From NCBI GenBank assembly GCA_027296925.1, contig JAPUIP010000905.1:1-8196 (forward strand): a stretch of DNA of 8,196 nt, given 5' to 3'. This DNA is from Candidatus Poribacteria bacterium (GTDB lineage: Bacteria > Poribacteria > WGA-4E > PCPOR2b). Positions 6,760 to 8,196 of this stretch are shown here, piece after piece. A program made the position numbers and the translations under genes. The number at the start of each line of letters is the position of its first letter. The stretch's first letter is position 1. The notes beneath the pieces are model-generated. The model searched no databases, was not told the DNA's origin, and worked only from the letters and a program-made list of their open reading frames with translations.

Positions 6760-6811
6760 GCAAAAAAGGGTAAGGGACAGGACGCAGTTTGGAAGGACGC
6801 AAAGCCAGAAG

Positions 6812-6830
6812 ATTGACCAATTTGGTCAAT
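6812..6830. promoter_or_regulatory. perfect 19-bp palindrome between the GGGP synthase gene and the heat-shock promoter
   Basis: Arms ATTGACCAA and TTGGTCAAT are exact inverted copies around a single central base. It starts 4 bases after the GGGP synthase stop codon and lies 52 bp upstream of the hrcA -35 box. The near-absent loop and missing U-tract argue against an intrinsic terminator; the symmetry resembles an operator for a dimeric regulator. Its role is unknown. Confidence 0.4.
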
Positions 6831-6834
6831 TGCG

Positions 6835-7581
6835 CTAGCCATGAATTGCATCCGAAAACGTCTTCATCAATAGGCTATCTGTTCCACACTCAACGATGGT
6901 TCCGGTCACAACAAAATCTGCGCCGGCCTTGACCTGTGCCGCGGCGACCTCTGGGTCAGTAATCCCGCCGCCGACAACAATCGGAAGGCTGATCTGCTCC
7001 CGAATTGCAGTGATCATCTGATGAGGCACAGGAAAATCTGCTCCGCTGCCAGCCTCAAGATAGATGAGCTTCATCCCGAGATATTGAGCGGCAAGCGCGT
7101 GTGCCCAGGCCAGGTCAAACTTATCGCGCGGAAGCGGAATGGTTCCACTCATGAATCCCACTGAGGTTTGGCAGCCTCCATCAATGAGCATGTAACCGGT
7201 TGGTATTGCTTCGATCTCATAACGCCGCATCAAAGGTGCGGCCTTGACCTGTTCACCGATGAGGAAATTAGCATTCCGGCCGCTGATGAGGCTGAGATAG
7301 AAGATCGCGTCGGCGTGGCGAGAAACCTGCATGGCGTCGCCGGGAAAAAGGATCAGGGGAATCGCGGTTTCTTTCTGCAAAACCTCCGCAGTCGGATCGA
7401 GCTCAACGGTCAGGAAACTCCCGCCAAGCAGCAGTGCATCAACCCCGGCTTCTTCTGCCTGATGCGCTAAACGGATACAATCATCAGTCGTGTGCCGATC
7501 GGGGTCTATGAGAACCAAATATCCTGCCTTGTGCTTGTCGAGCACCTTCAGCAGATAATCCAGGACAGAATTCGATTGCAT
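6835..7581 (-). CDS. geranylgeranylglyceryl / heptaprenylglyceryl phosphate synthase (GGGPS/PcrB family)
   Basis: This family joins a polyprenyl diphosphate (such as GGPP) to sn-glycerol-1-phosphate, the first committed step of archaeal-type ether lipids; Firmicutes PcrB makes heptaprenylglyceryl phosphate instead. The 248-residue TIM barrel shows YLVLIDPDRH (21-30, with the Asp-Pro-Asp Mg/diphosphate site), LLGGS (51-55), LFPGD (78-82), SLISGRNANFLIG (97-109), YLEAGSGA (174-181, glycerol-phosphate side with a conserved Glu), VVGGGI (202-207) and VVTGT (224-228). The SLISGRNxxxLIG form is typical of the bacterial/archaeal group II branch rather than Firmicutes PcrB. The ATG at 7581 is 3 bp after the upstream reductase stop, with AGGATGGG (7590-7597) as a likely coupled ribosome binding site. 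The prenyl length of the product cannot be told from the sequence by eye. Confidence 0.92.
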   Translation of the reverse strand: MQSNSVLDYLLKVLDKHKAGYLVLIDPDRHTTDDCIRLAHQAEEAGVDALLLGGSFLTVELDPTAEVLQKETAIPLILFPGDAMQVSRHADAIFYLSLISGRNANFLIGEQVKAAPLMRRYEIEAIPTGYMLIDGGCQTSVGFMSGTIPLPRDKFDLAWAHALAAQYLGMKLIYLEAGSGADFPVPHQMITAIREQISLPIVVGGGITDPEVAAAQVKAGADFVVTGTIVECGTDSLLMKTFSDAIHG

Positions 7582-7584
7582 GGC

Positions 7585-8196
7585 TTAGACCCATCCTGCG
7601 AGAATAAGGTGTCTCAATTCCAGTAGCAGCCGTGGCTGGTGCTTCAATACCGTTTTGAAAATCTGGGCCATCGTTACCTTTTCACTTGGCATCTTCGACA
7701 AAACCTCAGCACACCGGTTAAAGATGTCGTCGCTGAATTTGAGGACGCCATCCCGAATACGGCAGATGTGCTTGAAGTTTTTTCCAATTTGCGCATCCCA
7801 ACGCTTTTGATAAGCCCGCAGGACCCTCGCAGATACATCACCGATTCGGATGCCTTCGACGGCGGCTTCGGCGGCAAATTGACCGGAGTACATCGCGTTT
7901 GCAATGCCTCCCCCCGAAATGGGGTCGCTATGGTGTGCCGCATCGCCGATGAGGAGAATGCCATCTCCAACGATGTTGGGAAGGCTATCCCCGACGGGGA
8001 CGCAACCAACAACTTGGGCCAGGATCCTGCCGTTAGGGAATTTGCGTTTCACAAACTCATTCAGGTAGTCGATGGCGAGTTTTCCCCCTCGACCCGAAAT
8101 GGTCCCACCGATCCCGACGCCGACGTTTGCGATGTCATCGCCTTTGGGAAAGACCCAAACGTATCCACGGGGTGCAATCTCCCGTCCGAGGTAGAA
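7585..8196 (-). CDS. FAD-dependent geranylgeranyl reductase family protein (5' end outside window)
   Basis: The frame is open from the window edge to a TAA at 7585-7587, giving 203 C-terminal residues. Family proteins are flavoenzymes that saturate the double bonds of geranylgeranyl chains in archaeal lipids, or of geranylgeranyl groups on chlorophyll and quinones. The N-terminal FAD Rossmann motif is outside the window. What is seen is YLGREIAPRGYVWVFPKGDD with ANVGVGIGG shortly after (within the first 31 residues), which is the family's substrate-cavity segment. The second FAD motif LLIGDAAHHSDPISGGGIANAMYS follows at about residues 82-104 of the partial product. The tail with a hydrophobic LLLELRHLIL stretch resembles archaeal digeranylgeranylglycerophospholipid reductases. 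The next gene is GGGP synthase, supporting a role in saturating ether-lipid chains. A frame-internal GTG at 8052 is not the real start. Confidence 0.9.
   Translation of the reverse strand, partial: FYLGREIAPRGYVWVFPKGDDIANVGVGIGGTISGRGGKLAIDYLNEFVKRKFPNGRILAQVVGCVPVGDSLPNIVGDGILLIGDAAHHSDPISGGGIANAMYSGQFAAEAAVEGIRIGDVSARVLRAYQKRWDAQIGKNFKHICRIRDGVLKFSDDIFNRCAEVLSKMPSEKVTMAQIFKTVLKHQPRLLLELRHLILAGWV

Noticed and set aside
7585..8052. Complete small 155-residue gene starting at GTG 8052
   Set aside because: The frame continues to the window edge and encodes the family segment with APRGYVWVFPKG upstream of 8052, so the GTG is internal to a longer reductase gene.

Overview
The window carries a bacterial heat-shock chaperone operon with an archaeal-type lipid gene pair just upstream. 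Seven of the eight genes read on the minus strand, so transcription runs from high to low coordinates. The taxon cannot be fixed from sequence alone. The order hrcA-grpE-dnaK-dnaJ-prmA is best known from Firmicutes, but DnaK has the longer Gram-negative-type ATPase domain. A GGGP synthase next to a geranylgeranyl reductase points to an uncultured lineage, of the kind found in the FCB group or Ca. Poribacteria; this is a low-confidence guess.

Layout from the right edge. Positions 8196-7585 hold the C-terminal part of an FAD-dependent geranylgeranyl reductase. Three bases later comes a complete geranylgeranylglyceryl (or heptaprenylglyceryl) phosphate synthase (7581-6835). Together they suggest a capacity to make and saturate isoprenoid ether lipids. 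A 75-bp gap follows, with a perfect 19-bp palindrome. Next is a strong sigma70-type promoter (TTGACA, 17 bp, TATTTT) running directly into a perfect CIRCE operator (6722-6696). hrcA follows, and its likely start is a TTG at 6669, downstream of CIRCE. The longest open frame would instead start inside the -35 box.

hrcA (to 5626), grpE (5367-4726), dnaK (4733-2799) and dnaJ (2786-1620) form one heat-shock operon. HrcA represses it through CIRCE, and GrpE, DnaK and DnaJ make up the Hsp70 refolding machine. grpE and dnaK overlap by 8 bp; dnaK and dnaJ are 12 bp apart. The 258-bp hrcA-grpE gap holds a GC-rich nested inverted repeat (about 5435-5575). The dnaJ-prmA gap holds a compact MITE-like element (1487-1620) with exact 11-bp terminal inverted repeats, two internal hairpins and a likely imperfect target duplication. 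It abuts dnaJ so closely that it supplies the last base of the dnaJ stop codon.

prmA (1398-523, ribosomal protein L11 methyltransferase) ends the minus-strand series. It meets, with 5 bp between, the 3' end of a plus-strand gene (1-517) for the C-terminal part of a membrane protein resembling GT39/YYY-type glycosyltransferases. No rRNA, tRNA, CRISPR array, transposase gene or convincing intrinsic terminator was seen, and no gene-free stretch exceeds 300 bases.
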